A stretch of 64,000 nt of DNA from Rhodopseudomonas sp. (GTDB lineage: Bacteria > Pseudomonadota > Alphaproteobacteria > Rhizobiales > Xanthobacteraceae): assembly GCF_013377015.1 (NCBI RefSeq), contig NZ_JACABA010000001.1, positions 269,554 to 333,553 on the forward strand, given 5' to 3'. Both the position numbers and the translations under genes were made by a program. The first letter of the stretch is position 1. Each line of letters starts with the position of its first letter. Of this stretch, positions 36,131-44,867 are shown piece by piece. The notes under the pieces are model-generated. The model was not told where the DNA came from and made no database searches. It was given only the letters and a program-made list of their open reading frames with translations.

Positions 36131-36592
36131 ATGGCCTTGACCGCACGATCCCGCGACGCCGCGCTGCCGGTTCTGGAGGATTTTCCCTATCGACTTTCGG
36201 ACAATGTCCGGTTCGCTGACCTCGACCCCAACAACCACGTCAACAACGCGGTGTATTCCAGCTACTTCGAATCCGGCCGGGTCAGCCTGGTCAAGGACAA
36301 GGCCAACGGGCTGATGCCGCCGGGGCTGAGCTGGGTGCTGGTGCGGCTCGATATCCACTTCCGCAGCGAGCTGCACTGGCCGGGCAAGATCGAGCTCGGG
36401 CTCGGCGTGGTACGGCTCGGCCGCACCTCGACGCATTTCGATCAGGTGGTGTTTTCCGAAGGCATCTGCGTCGCCTCGGCGCGCTCGATCACCGTGCTGG
36501 TCAACGAGCAGAGCCGCAAGCCGACGCCGCTGACCGAACAGATCATCGGCAATCTCAAGCGCTGGGCGCTGCGCGGCGTCGAGCTGGCGTAG
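36131..36592 (+). CDS. acyl-CoA thioesterase, 4HBT hotdog fold
   Basis: 153 residues, single hotdog domain. The active-site stretch is VRFADLDPNNHVNNAVYSSYFESGR, the 4HBT pattern with Asp and the HVNN segment. It is followed by the strand WVLVRLDIHFRSELHWPGKIELGLGV. It should hydrolyse acyl-CoA thioesters in the cytoplasm; the substrate chain is unknown. It lies between the oppositely oriented FNR and ferredoxin genes, ending 4 bp from the convergent ferredoxin stop. Confidence 0.88.
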   Translation: MALTARSRDAALPVLEDFPYRLSDNVRFADLDPNNHVNNAVYSSYFESGRVSLVKDKANGLMPPGLSWVLVRLDIHFRSELHWPGKIELGLGVVRLGRTSTHFDQVVFSEGICVASARSITVLVNEQSRKPTPLTEQIIGNLKRWALRGVELA

Positions 36593-36596
36593 CCGA

Positions 36597-36917
36597 TCAG
36601 GCCTGCCGCTCGGGCGTCGAGACCACCAGGCCGTCGAGTTCGTCGGTGACCTTGATCTGGCACGACAGCCGCGACGACGGGCGGACGTCGAAACCGAAAT
36701 CGAGCATGTCCTCTTCCATCGGCGACGGCCCGCCGACCTTCTCGCGCCAGGCTTCGTCGACATAGACGTGGCAGGTCGCGCAGGCGCAGGCCCCGCCGCA
36801 CTCCGCCTCGATGCCCGGGACGGCGTTGCGGATCGCCGCCTCCATCACCGTCGCGCCGTTCTCGACCTCGATGGTGCGGGTTTCGCCGGTGTGGTCAACA
36901 AAGTGAATCTTGGCCAT
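36597..36917 (-). CDS. [2Fe-2S] ferredoxin, adrenodoxin/putidaredoxin type
   Basis: 106 residues: [52 protein letters not shown]...RLSCQIKV. The four cluster ligands follow C-x5-C-x2-C-x(n)-C. This vertebrate-type ferredoxin class feeds electrons to P450s, dioxygenases or Fe-S assembly. R. palustris carries several (palustrisredoxins); the local order FNR-thioesterase-ferredoxin resembles the one I recall for PuxB. No P450 gene is in the window. Confidence 0.93.
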   Translation of the reverse strand: MAKIHFVDHTGETRTIEVENGATVMEAAIRNAVPGIEAECGGACACATCHVYVDEAWREKVGGPSPMEEDMLDFGFDVRPSSRLSCQIKVTDELDGLVVSTPERQA

Positions 36918-37028
36918 GATTGCTCGTCGGTAGGGATGGGATACGGGCTGTCCTATAACCGGTCGATTTGCATTCCGCCAGCGCTCGCGGCGAAATCCGC
37001 GCGGTCCGGGCTGCGGAATTGATCCGGA

Positions 37029-37406
37029 TCAGGAGCGACGCAGCCGGGCGCTGATCGCTTCGCGCGCCGCGGCCACGGCGAAGCCGACCGCAGGCAGCGC
37101 GTGCGAGGTGTCGTCGCCGCAGCGCAGCGCAGCTTCCAAGCTGTCGACGGCTTCCGCCACGCCGAACGCGCCGATCGCCCGCGCCGATCCCTTCAACGTA
37201 TGCGCCAGCGCCGCGGCGTCGTCCGGCAGCGACGCCAGCGCCGCCATCAGACTGGCGGCCTGCGCCGAGAACAACGCCAACACCTCGCGCTCAAGCCCGG
37301 CATCGCCAAGCGTCATCCGCGACAGATGCTGAATGTCGAGCGGTTCGGAATCCGGCACCAGCGGCGGCGATGGCATCCATTCGATCCGTTCAAGGCGCAG
37401 TGGCAT
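37029..37406 (-). CDS. orphan histidine phosphotransfer (HPt) protein
   Basis: 125 residues with GGGGATAGCA before ATG 37406; the track start at 37445 is longer. The HPt four-helix core carries the phospho-acceptor His69 in LAHTLKGSARAIGAFGVAEAVDSLE. It has no kinase or receiver domain, so it should relay phosphate between partners encoded elsewhere. It is divergent from the giant GPR-like gene, with a CtrA box between them. Control of a cell-cycle phosphorelay is an attractive but unproven role. Confidence 0.85.
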   Translation of the reverse strand: MPLRLERIEWMPSPPLVPDSEPLDIQHLSRMTLGDAGLEREVLALFSAQAASLMAALASLPDDAAALAHTLKGSARAIGAFGVAEAVDSLEAALRCGDDTSHALPAVGFAVAAAREAISARLRRS

Positions 37407-37794
37407 TGCTATCCCCAGAAATGCCGGCACCACACGATCCGGCAACGGAAATCACCCCAACCAACCACAAAATTGGTTAACGGATCATTTCGGTACATTG
37501 CCGCAAGTTTGCCTCGTTTTTGACGACATATCGCCACGGTTCGACCGGGCATCCTGGATTTTTGCGGTAGCAGAAAGGTTTAGCCGTCACTCCCGTTAAC
37601 GATGATTAAGATGTTCTTAACGGCGACCATTTCATTCGCTCCGCCGAGCCAATAGGATGTTTGTGGAAGTAGCGGACAAGCTGGGCGCATAGGGGTTCGA
37701 TTTCGCCCGGCTTCAAGCACCAGAGCCGGAGACATGCAGCGGTCACCGACCGCGCGGGCGTCCCCCGGATGCGTAGAACAAGGGCGTAGACCAA
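37407..37794. promoter_or_regulatory. HPt/GPR-like divergent control region
   Basis: A 388-bp gap with AT-rich sequence around 37465-37630, no ORF of note, and four TTAA half-sites, three of them clustered at 37596-37620 (see the CtrA box). Confidence 0.5.
37606..37621 (+). promoter_or_regulatory. CtrA box upstream of the GPR-like gene
   Basis: TTAA-GATGTTC-TTAAC is a perfect CtrA site, 173 bp before the GPR-like ATG. A further TTAA six bases upstream (37596-37599) gives an overlapping near-match. The site could control either divergent gene. Confidence 0.6.
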
Positions 37795-40700
37795 ATGGCG
37801 AACAATCCCAAGAAGATCAAAGATCCGACCGAAGTCGCGATGTCCGCAATTCAGGAAGCCCTGAATATCAGCGACGCGCCGGCGACCGGCAGCGATCAGA
37901 TCACCATCAGGACTGAGAGTTCGTCGACCTCATCCGCGGCGCCTCCTTACGACGGTGGCAGCTTCGACAGCCGGATCGGCAACGACCGCAAGAGCTTCGA
38001 GCCGGTCGACGAACAGCGCTTTGCGCAGCGTCCCGCCAATGACGATCGCGAGACCATCGGCCAGTTGTTGCAGGCAATTCAGAAGGGCCGCCCCGCCCGC
38101 AACGTCTACATGCTGGCTTCGGTGTTCGCCGGCATCTGGATCGTCGGCGCCGGCCTGCTCACCATCGCCTTCCTGCCGTCGCTGCAAGCCTTCATCGGCC
38201 AGGGCAGCGGCGGAACGCTGGCGCTGGCTGGCCTCGCCGCGCTGTTCTTCGCGCCGGTGATGCTGTTCTATTTCCTGGCGAGCCTCGCATGGCGCGGCCA
38301 GGAGCTGCGGATGATCGCGCAATCGATGGCGCAGGTCGCGATCCGCTTCTCCGAACCCGAGGGCGCGGCGAGCGATTCCATGGTCACGGTCGGCCAGGCG
38401 ATCCGCCGCGAAGTCGCCGCGATGGGCGATGGCGTCGAGCGCGCGATCGCACGCGCCGGCGAACTCGAAACCCTGGTCGCCAACGAAGTCTCCGCGCTGG
38501 AACGCGCCTATTCGGACAACGAAGTCCGCATCCGCGCGCTGCTGCAGGACATCGCGCATCAGCGCGACAATCTGGTCGGCCAGGCCGAACAGGTCCGCAG
38601 CGCCATCTCCGGCGTGCAGATCGATCTGCGTCATGACATCGCGCTGATTTCGGATGCGATCGCCTCGCGCGTCGATGAAGTGGCCAAGAGCATCACCGGC
38701 GCGCTGGAAGAGCGCGGCGCCCACATCACCAGCGCGCTCAGCAACGCCGGCGACAACATGATTCTGGCGCTCGGCGAGCGCGGCGGCGATCTGCTCGACC
38801 GCCTCGAGGAGGCCAGTGCCGAGACCACCCGCGCGGTGCTCGACGCCAGCGAACGGCTCACCACCAGCCTCAATTTCAAGACCGGCCACGTCCACGACGA
38901 ATTCGTCGAACTGGCCGACCGCGTCCACGACATGCTGAACGAACGCATCGACCGCATCACCAGCGAGTTCGAGCAGCGCTCCTCCACCATCGTCGACGGC
39001 ATCTCCGATCGTACCGAGCAGGTCCACGACTCGCTGAAGAATTCCAGCGACTCCCTGCTGCTGGAACTCGAACTGCGCAGCGGCGATCTGGTCAGTAAGA
39101 TCGACGAAGCCGGCAACCGCCTCGCCACCCAGATCCTGACCAGCGGCGACAAGGCCTCCGAGGCGCTCGACGTCACCGTCAACACGCTGGTCGCGAAGGT
39201 GGTCAGCCAGACTGAGAATGCCCACGACACGCTCAGCCTGCAGATGAGCGCCTTCGACGAATTGGTGAAGGACCAGGGCGCGGAGCTGGCCGAGAAATTT
39301 TCCCGCGACAGCGGCACCCTCGGCGCGCTGATCACCAAGCATATTTCGGAATTCGACCGCACCGTGAAGACCTACGGCGGCGACATCGTCGACCGCATGG
39401 GACAGCGAACCCAGGATATTTCCGAGACCCTGAAGAACTACGTCGACACCTTCGACACAAGGCTGACCGCCAACGGCGGCACGATCAGCGCCGCGTTGGA
39501 TCAGCGCCTGACCCAGTTCGAGACCACTTTCGAATCCCGCGTCACCAGCCTCGACGGTTCGCTGCACAGCAAGATCCAGACGTTCGACGATTCGGTCGGC
39601 GGGCATCTCAAGTCGCTGGAGCAGACCTTCGACGATCGCGCGAAGTCGGTGACCGAGACCATCGACACGAGGATCGAGAAGCTGTCCACGACGCTGACCA
39701 CCGGCACCGAGCAGGCGATCGAGTCGATCGACTCGCGCTTGACCCATCTGACGACGTCGCTGTCCACCGGCGCGATCCAGGCCATCGAGTCGATCGACTC
39801 GCGCCTGACCCATCTGACGTCGGCTCTGACCGATGGCGCGACCCAGGCAGTGCAATCGATCGACACCCGCCTCGCCCATCTCACGACGACGCTGACGGAC
39901 GGAACCACCCAGGCGATCAGCGCGATCGACCAGCGCATCAGCGACGTGACCGAAACCATCGATTCCCGCAGCAACCACCTCGCCAGCACCGTTAGCGCCC
40001 GGTTCCAGGAAATTCACGAAGGCCTGGAAAGCCGCGTCGGCGCCGTCGCGAACGACATCGATATTCGCGTCACCCAATTCGAGGATCTGCTGGGGTCGCG
40101 CGTCGAAGCCGTCGCCGGCCGTTTCGAGAGCAGCGGACGCCAGGCCAGCGACACGCTGATGGCCCGCGCCGAAGAGTTGTCGATCGGCATCAAGTCGCAC
40201 GTCGCGGACGCCGAACGCTCGTTGACCAACCTCGTCGTCAACACCAGCGAGACGATCCAGAGCGGCGCCCGCGCCGCGCAGCAATCGCTGCTGACAGTTT
40301 CCTCGGATGTCGGCGAGCAGCTCAAGCTGACCTCGTCGGAGGTCGAACGCGCGCTGACCGAGGTCGGCACCACCGCGGCCAATTGGATCGTGGTCAGTGC
40401 CAACGAGGCGCGAACCACGCTGGTGTCGGCATCCACCGACGCGGCCAACCAGATCAAGTCGCTGTCCGCCGACGTCGAACGCACCCTGTCGGCCGCCGGC
40501 ACCTCCACGGCGGCGTCGGTTCTCGCCGGCGCGCGCGAGGCCCAGAGCACGCTGGTCAGCACATCGACCGACGTCGCCAGCCAGATCAAATCGCTGTCCA
40601 CCGACATCGAGCGCACGCTGTCGGATGCCGGCAGCGCCACCACGGCGTCGGTCGTGGCCGGTGCGCGCGAAGCGCAGAACACCCTGATGGCGACGTCCTC

Positions 40701-43700
40701 CGAGGTCGCCAAACAGATCCGGTCGCTGTCCTCGGACATCGAACGCACGCTTTCCGAAGCCGGAAGCTCGACTACGTCGTCGGTCGTCGCCGGTGCGCGC
40801 GAAGCGCAGAACACACTGGTGTCGACGTCGTCCGACGTCGCCAACCAGATCCGGTCGCTGTCCGCCGATATCGAGCGGACGCTGTTCGCCGCCGGCACCG
40901 CCACCGCTGAATCCGTGCTGACCGGCGCCCGCGCCGCGCAGACCACACTGGTGAACGCTTCGGCGGATGCATCGACCCACGTCATGACGCTGACGGCCGA
41001 CGTCGAACGCACCCTCTCCGCAGCAGGAGCCGCGACCGCCGAATCGATCGCCGCCAGCGCCCGCGAAGCCCATGACGCGATGGTTGCGGCCTCCAGGGAA
41101 GCATCGGCCGAGGTCAAATCGCTGACCGCCGACGTCGAGCGCACCCTGTCCGCAGCAGGAACCGCGACCGCCGAATCGATCGTTGCCGGCGCGCGCGAAG
41201 CTCAGAGCACGCTTGTTGCAGCATCCACCGATGCATCGACCCAGGTCAAATCCTTGGCCGGCGATGTCGAGCGGACGTTGTCCGCCGCAGGCGCCGCCAC
41301 CGCCGGCTCCATTATCGCCAGCGCACGTGAGGTCCAGAGCACGCTCGTGACCGCTTCCACCGACGCCTCGACCCAGGTCAAATCGCTGACCGCCGAAGTC
41401 GAGCGCACGCTGATCGCGGCCGGTATCGCGACCTCCGACTCGATCGTCGCCGGGGCGCGCGAGGCGCAAAATACCCTGGTGACCGCATCCAACGATGCGG
41501 CCAACCACGTCAAATCGCTTGCGACCGACGTCGAGCGCACGCTGACCGCGGTCGGCGCCGACACTGCCGCGTCAATTCTCGGCAGCGCTCGCGAGGTGCA
41601 GACCACGCTGGTGACGGTCACTACGGAAGCGGCCAACCAGATGAAGTCGATCTCCGGCGACATCGAACGGACGCTGACGACCGTCACCGCCAACACCACG
41701 GACAATATCCAGACCAGCGCGGCGAATGCGCATTCGTCGCTGGTGATGGCGTCCAACGAGGTCAGCGCCAAGATCAAGACCACTTCGGCCGAGATCGAAC
41801 GTTCGGTGTTCGCCGCCAGCGGCAGCTTCGGATCGACGATGACCGGAAAGACCGACGAGATCGTCACCTACGTCCAGCAGCAGACCGACCGTCTGTCGCA
41901 GATGATCGATGGCAAGCGCGGCGCGCTGGTCGATGCGATCTCCAACAAGACCAACCAGCTCTCGGTCGATATCGACCGCGTCACCACCGACGCGCTGAAG
42001 GCGATCGAAACCCGCGGCAAGGTGTTCTCGAATTCGATCACCACCAACGGCACCGAAGTCGCGCGCACCATCACCGGCGCGGGCGAACTCGCCACCGGCG
42101 CCATCAACAAGTCGTTGAAGGATCTCGAGCAGGCCTCGCGTTCGGCGATCGAGCAGTCGCGCCAAGTGTCGATCGCGGCGGTCACCGAGATGCAGGAAAC
42201 CAGCACGATCCTGCGCACCGACACCGTCGCGCTGTTCGAACGGCTGCGTGAAGGCAACATCCTGCTTCAGGAAGTGCTCACCGGCGCCCACGAAAACCTC
42301 AACTCGCTGGAACGGGCCCTGGTCACCCGTGTCGCCGAGTTCGTCTCGACCATGAACGACGTCAATTCCCGCAACGGCGTCGCCACCCAGGCACTGGAAG
42401 ACCAGCTGTCCACGTTCAACGTCAAGACCTCGCGGGCGCTGGAAGATCTCGGCGCGCTGTCGAGCCAGTTCGAAGCTCATGGCAACGCCCTGGTCGAGGC
42501 CGCAGCGCTGGTCGAGCAGAGCAACCGCAGCACCAGTTCGTCGGTCGCCGAACGCAAAGAGGCGCTGGAATCGCTGGTCACCACCATCGATCTTCGGACC
42601 GCCGATCTCGATCAGCGCCTGACCCGGTTCACCGGTCTGCTCGATGAATCGCTCGCCGCCGCCGAAGAACGCGCGCGCGATATCGCGCGGGTTGTCGCGG
42701 AAACCGCCGGAGCCGGTTCTGCCTCCATCAGTCAGCAATTCGAGGCGGTGCGCAGCGCCGCCGAGGAAGAACGCCGGCTGACCACCGAGGCCATGCATCA
42801 GATCTATCAGCAGGGCACCCAGGAAGCCGACGCGATGTTCAGGCAGTCGGCGGACAAGTTTGCTTCGATGGTTCAGGGCATCAAGCAGATGGCCTCCGAC
42901 ATGCACAACGAACTCGAAACCACCCGCGACGAACTGCGTCGCGGTGTCCTGGAGATGCCGCAGGAAGCCGCTGAAAGCACCGCGCAGATGCGCAAGGTCA
43001 TCGTCGACCAGATCGAGGCGCTCGCCGAGTTGAACCGGATCGTCGCCCGCCACGGCCGTGGCCTCGACGTGGTCAGCGCCGGCCGCGGTTCGCAGCGCGA
43101 GGAAGAGCCGATGCTGGCGACCGCCGGCGGACGCAACGAGCCGGCGCCGCGCCCAGCAGCACGGATGCGCGATAGCAGCGCGTCGAACCTGCCACCGCCG
43201 GATCTCGGCATGCCGGCACCGCGCCGCACCGAGGCCCCCTCGGTCAGCCCCGCTGCCGCCGCCGACCAGGGTCGCGATGGCTGGCTGTCGGACCTGCTGA
43301 GCCGCGCCGACACCACCGCGGATCGCGATGCAACAGCGCCGCGCGGCCGCGCGCCGCAGCAGGCGATCACCGGCAATCCGCTGGAATCGCTGTCGCTCGA
43401 CATCGGCAGGCTGATGGACCGCAATCTCGCCGCCGAAATGTGGGATCGCTATCAGCGCGGCGAGACCAAGGCCTTCACCAAGCGGCTCTACACCCCGGCC
43501 GGCCAGAAGGCGTTCGACGAAGTCGGCCGCAAGTATCGCGGCGACCGCAACTTCAAACAGACGGTGGATCGCTACATCACCGAGTTCGAGCGGCTGCTCG
43601 ACGAGGTCGCTCGCGACGAACGCGGACCGGCGATCCTGCGCAGCCACCTCACCTCGGAGACCGGGCTGGTCTACACCCTGCTCGCGCATGCGGCGGGACG

Positions 43701-43710
43701 GCTGGGCTAA
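37795..43710 (+). CDS. gpr: giant membrane-anchored repeat protein, Growth Pole Ring (GPR/RgsE)-like
   Basis: 1971 residues. A disordered cytoplasmic N-terminus (1-100) precedes two membrane helices (about 103-127 and 140-165). About 1650 residues of hendecad-type helical repeats follow, resembling apolipoprotein A/E: a 22-residue series at about 621-730 and twelve 44-residue units at about 831-1358. A Pro/Ala-rich linker (about 1765-1855) leads to a conserved C-terminal helical domain (about 1861-1971, LAAEMWDRYQRGETKAFTKRLYTPAGQKAFDEVGRKY). Size, topology and C-terminal domain match GPR of Agrobacterium and RgsE of Sinorhizobium, which form a ring at the growing pole and organise polar wall synthesis. 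The antisense 1192- and 705-residue ORFs are shadows. A strong terminator follows. Confidence 0.8.
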   Translation: MANNPKKIKDPTEVAMSAIQEALNISDAPATGSDQITIRTESSSTSSAAPPYDGGSFDSRIGNDRKSFEPVDEQRFAQRPANDDRETIGQLLQAIQKGRPARNVYMLASVFAGIWIVGAGLLTIAFLPSLQAFIGQGSGGTLALAGLAALFFAPVMLFYFLASLAWRGQELRMIAQSMAQVAIRFSEPEGAASDSMVTVGQAIRREVAAMGDGVERAIARAGELETLVANEVSALERAYSDNEVRIRALLQDIAHQRDNLVGQAEQVRSAISGVQIDLRHDIALISDAIASRVDEVAKSITGALEERGAHITSALSNAGDNMILALGERGGDLLDRLEEASAETTRAVLDASERLTTSLNFKTGHVHDEFVELADRVHDMLNERIDRITSEFEQRSSTIVDGISDRTEQVHDSLKNSSDSLLLELELRSGDLVSKIDEAGNRLATQILTSGDKASEALDVTVNTLVAKVVSQTENAHDTLSLQMSAFDELVKDQGAELAEKFSRDSGTLGALITKHISEFDRTVKTYGGDIVDRMGQRTQDISETLKNYVDTFDTRLTANGGTISAALDQRLTQFETTFESRVTSLDGSLHSKIQTFDDSVGGHLKSLEQTFDDRAKSVTETIDTRIEKLSTTLTTGTEQAIESIDSRLTHLTTSLSTGAIQAIESIDSRLTHLTSALTDGATQAVQSIDTRLAHLTTTLTDGTTQAISAIDQRISDVTETIDSRSNHLASTVSARFQEIHEGLESRVGAVANDIDIRVTQFEDLLGSRVEAVAGRFESSGRQASDTLMARAEELSIGIKSHVADAERSLTNLVVNTSETIQSGARAAQQSLLTVSSDVGEQLKLTSSEVERALTEVGTTAANWIVVSANEARTTLVSASTDAANQIKSLSADVERTLSAAGTSTAASVLAGAREAQSTLVSTSTDVASQIKSLSTDIERTLSDAGSATTASVVAGAREAQNTLMATSSEVAKQIRSLSSDIERTLSEAGSSTTSSVVAGAREAQNTLVSTSSDVANQIRSLSADIERTLFAAGTATAESVLTGARAAQTTLVNASADASTHVMTLTADVERTLSAAGAATAESIAASAREAHDAMVAASREASAEVKSLTADVERTLSAAGTATAESIVAGAREAQSTLVAASTDASTQVKSLAGDVERTLSAAGAATAGSIIASAREVQSTLVTASTDASTQVKSLTAEVERTLIAAGIATSDSIVAGAREAQNTLVTASNDAANHVKSLATDVERTLTAVGADTAASILGSAREVQTTLVTVTTEAANQMKSISGDIERTLTTVTANTTDNIQTSAANAHSSLVMASNEVSAKIKTTSAEIERSVFAASGSFGSTMTGKTDEIVTYVQQQTDRLSQMIDGKRGALVDAISNKTNQLSVDIDRVTTDALKAIETRGKVFSNSITTNGTEVARTITGAGELATGAINKSLKDLEQASRSAIEQSRQVSIAAVTEMQETSTILRTDTVALFERLREGNILLQEVLTGAHENLNSLERALVTRVAEFVSTMNDVNSRNGVATQALEDQLSTFNVKTSRALEDLGALSSQFEAHGNALVEAAALVEQSNRSTSSSVAERKEALESLVTTIDLRTADLDQRLTRFTGLLDESLAAAEERARDIARVVAETAGAGSASISQQFEAVRSAAEEERRLTTEAMHQIYQQGTQEADAMFRQSADKFASMVQGIKQMASDMHNELETTRDELRRGVLEMPQEAAESTAQMRKVIVDQIEALAELNRIVARHGRGLDVVSAGRGSQREEEPMLATAGGRNEPAPRPAARMRDSSASNLPPPDLGMPAPRRTEAPSVSPAAAADQGRDGWLSDLLSRADTTADRDATAPRGRAPQQAITGNPLESLSLDIGRLMDRNLAAEMWDRYQRGETKAFTKRLYTPAGQKAFDEVGRKYRGDRNFKQTVDRYITEFERLLDEVARDERGPAILRSHLTSETGLVYTLLAHAAGRLG
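39655..39984 (+). repeat. 66-bp tandem repeat inside the GPR-like gene (22-residue unit)
   Basis: Five units, the last degenerate, of the form ESIDSRLTHLTTSLSTGAIQAI, starting at 39655, 39721, 39787, 39853 and 39919. The unit is two hendecads (2 x 11). Confidence 0.85.
40285..41868 (+). repeat. 132-bp tandem repeat inside the GPR-like gene (44-residue unit)
   Basis: Twelve consecutive units of exactly 132 bp, best seen as TLVSxSTDxAxQIKSLSxD followed by VERTLSAAGxATAxSIVAGA and REAQx. Starts at 40285, 40417, 40549, 40681, 40813, 40945 and so on keep phase to 41868. The edge units are most diverged. 44 = 4 x 11 residues. Confidence 0.92.
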
Positions 43711-43747
43711 CGCCGCCCTGCCCGATCGGGCAGCGGGCTGACAAACG

Positions 43748-43776
43748 AAAGCGGGGGCCCATGGCCTCCGCTTTTT
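43748..43776 (+). terminator. terminator of the GPR-like gene
   Basis: Stem AAAGCGGGGGCC / GGCCTCCGCTTT (12 bp with one G-U pair), loop CAT, then TTTTC. A second palindrome CTGCCCGATCGGGCAG lies just before it at 43718-43733. Confidence 0.88.
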
Positions 43777-43983
43777 TCTTCAATCAGCTATTCGATCTTG
43801 GCTGGAACGCCATCGAGCTGACGGGTGCCGTAACTCGAGCAGAGGTCCGCTTGGTGCCACAAGCGGTCATTGTCGAGCGGTCGCTCGCGGCAACCCTTCA
43901 GGTCGCGACAATTTGCTGGCGTTTGATGCCTTGGTAGTGGAGTGCTGTGCTATTGATCCCTTAATCTATTTCTGAGGACGTCC

Positions 43984-44757
43984 ATGAAACCAGTTCCGTT
44001 TGCCACAGCTGCCAAAATCGCAATCTGCGCTTTGTTCATGCTGGCGCACGCCCAGTTAGCACGGTGCGCAGAGGTCACGGTCATGAGCGTTCTGCCACTC
44101 AAGCCATTTCTGAATGAACTAGGCCCCCAATTCGAGCGTGCAACGGGCAACAAACTAACGATCAAGTACGATGTATCTGCCTCATTGAAACGGCAAATTG
44201 ATGCCGGCGACACGTTCGATGTGGCCGTGCTACTGCCGGCCCTCATCGACGATCTGCTCAAACAAGGCAAAGTCGCCGTAGGTACAAGGGTGGACGTCTC
44301 TCGTGCGGCCGTCGCCGTGGCGGTTAAGAAGGGCGCACCGAAGCCCGATATCGGTTCGACCGAAACTCTCAAGAAAACGCTGCTCAACGCCAAATCGATC
44401 GCCTATTCGAGCGAAGGCGGAAGCGGAACCTATTTCAAAGGTCTGATCGAACGCCTTGGCATCGCCGCAGAAGTTAGCGAAAAGCTCAAGCCGCTGGCAT
44501 CCAGTGCGGTGGTGCCATCTGTTGCAAAGGGCGAAGTGGAGCTCGCGGTGATCTCGCCGCCCGCCATTCTTGCGGATCCCGGCGTTGAATTGGTCGGCCT
44601 CATGCCGAAAGAGTTGCAGCAATACGTCGTCTACACCGCAGGCGTCAGCGCTGCTGCCAGGGAAGCAGAAGCAGCCAAAGCACTGCTCAAGTATCTCACC
44701 ACTCCGGCCGCCCTGATAGTAATGAAGGCCAAAGGCTTAGAACCCGTCGAACCGTAA
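43984..44757 (+). CDS. ModA-like periplasmic solute-binding protein, orphan
   Basis: 257 residues. Signal peptide about 1-29 (ICALFMLAHAQLARCA). The rest is a type II periplasmic binding protein of the ModA-like (SBP_bac_11) group: EVTVMSVLPLKPFLNELGPQFERATGNKLTIKYDVSASLKRQIDAGDTFDVAVL and YSSEGGSGTYFKGLIERLGI. No modB/modC partner is present, so the ligand (molybdate, another oxyanion or an organic acid) is unknown. Base composition is visibly lower in GC, with more A- and T-ending codons than in neighbouring genes, and it sits next to repeat DNA. I infer recent acquisition or a foreign origin. Confidence 0.8.
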   Translation: MKPVPFATAAKIAICALFMLAHAQLARCAEVTVMSVLPLKPFLNELGPQFERATGNKLTIKYDVSASLKRQIDAGDTFDVAVLLPALIDDLLKQGKVAVGTRVDVSRAAVAVAVKKGAPKPDIGSTETLKKTLLNAKSIAYSSEGGSGTYFKGLIERLGIAAEVSEKLKPLASSAVVPSVAKGEVELAVISPPAILADPGVELVGLMPKELQQYVVYTAGVSAAAREAEAAKALLKYLTTPAALIVMKAKGLEPVEP

Positions 44758-44789
44758 TGACGTTTGGTTCTTTAAACACGAAAACGGTT

Positions 44790-44810
44790 GGCGGACTTTC
44801 GAAGTCCGCC
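44790..44810. repeat. perfect hairpin after the ModA-like gene
   Basis: GGCGGACTT-TCG-AAGTCCGCC, a 9-bp perfect stem. No T-run follows, so it may be a processing or stability element, not a strong terminator. Confidence 0.6.
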
Positions 44811-44867
44811 ATGGGATAAGCGGCGAAATTCATTCACAGCAGGCGTGTCGCTTCAGCGTGAGCGCCC

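Noticed and set aside
37640-37740. Possible tRNA (GGTTCGATTTC-like T-arm near 37690)
   Set aside because: No matching acceptor stem, anticodon arm or CCA end could be built around it.
40285-41868. 132-bp periodic repeats considered as a CRISPR array or integron
   Set aside because: They are in-frame protein repeats of exactly 44 codons, with no unique spacers.
37930-43689. Two very long minus-strand ORFs (1192 and 705 residues) opposite the GPR-like gene
   Set aside because: They are antisense shadows of a high-GC repeat gene. Their composition is Gly/Arg/Asp/Val-rich without domains, there are no start signals, and the plus-strand protein has clear domains.
43780-43980. Possible gene remnant between the GPR-like terminator and the ModA-like gene
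   Set aside because: No frame gives a recognisable protein; the apparent 165-residue ORF is the tail of an out-of-frame reading of the GPR-like gene.
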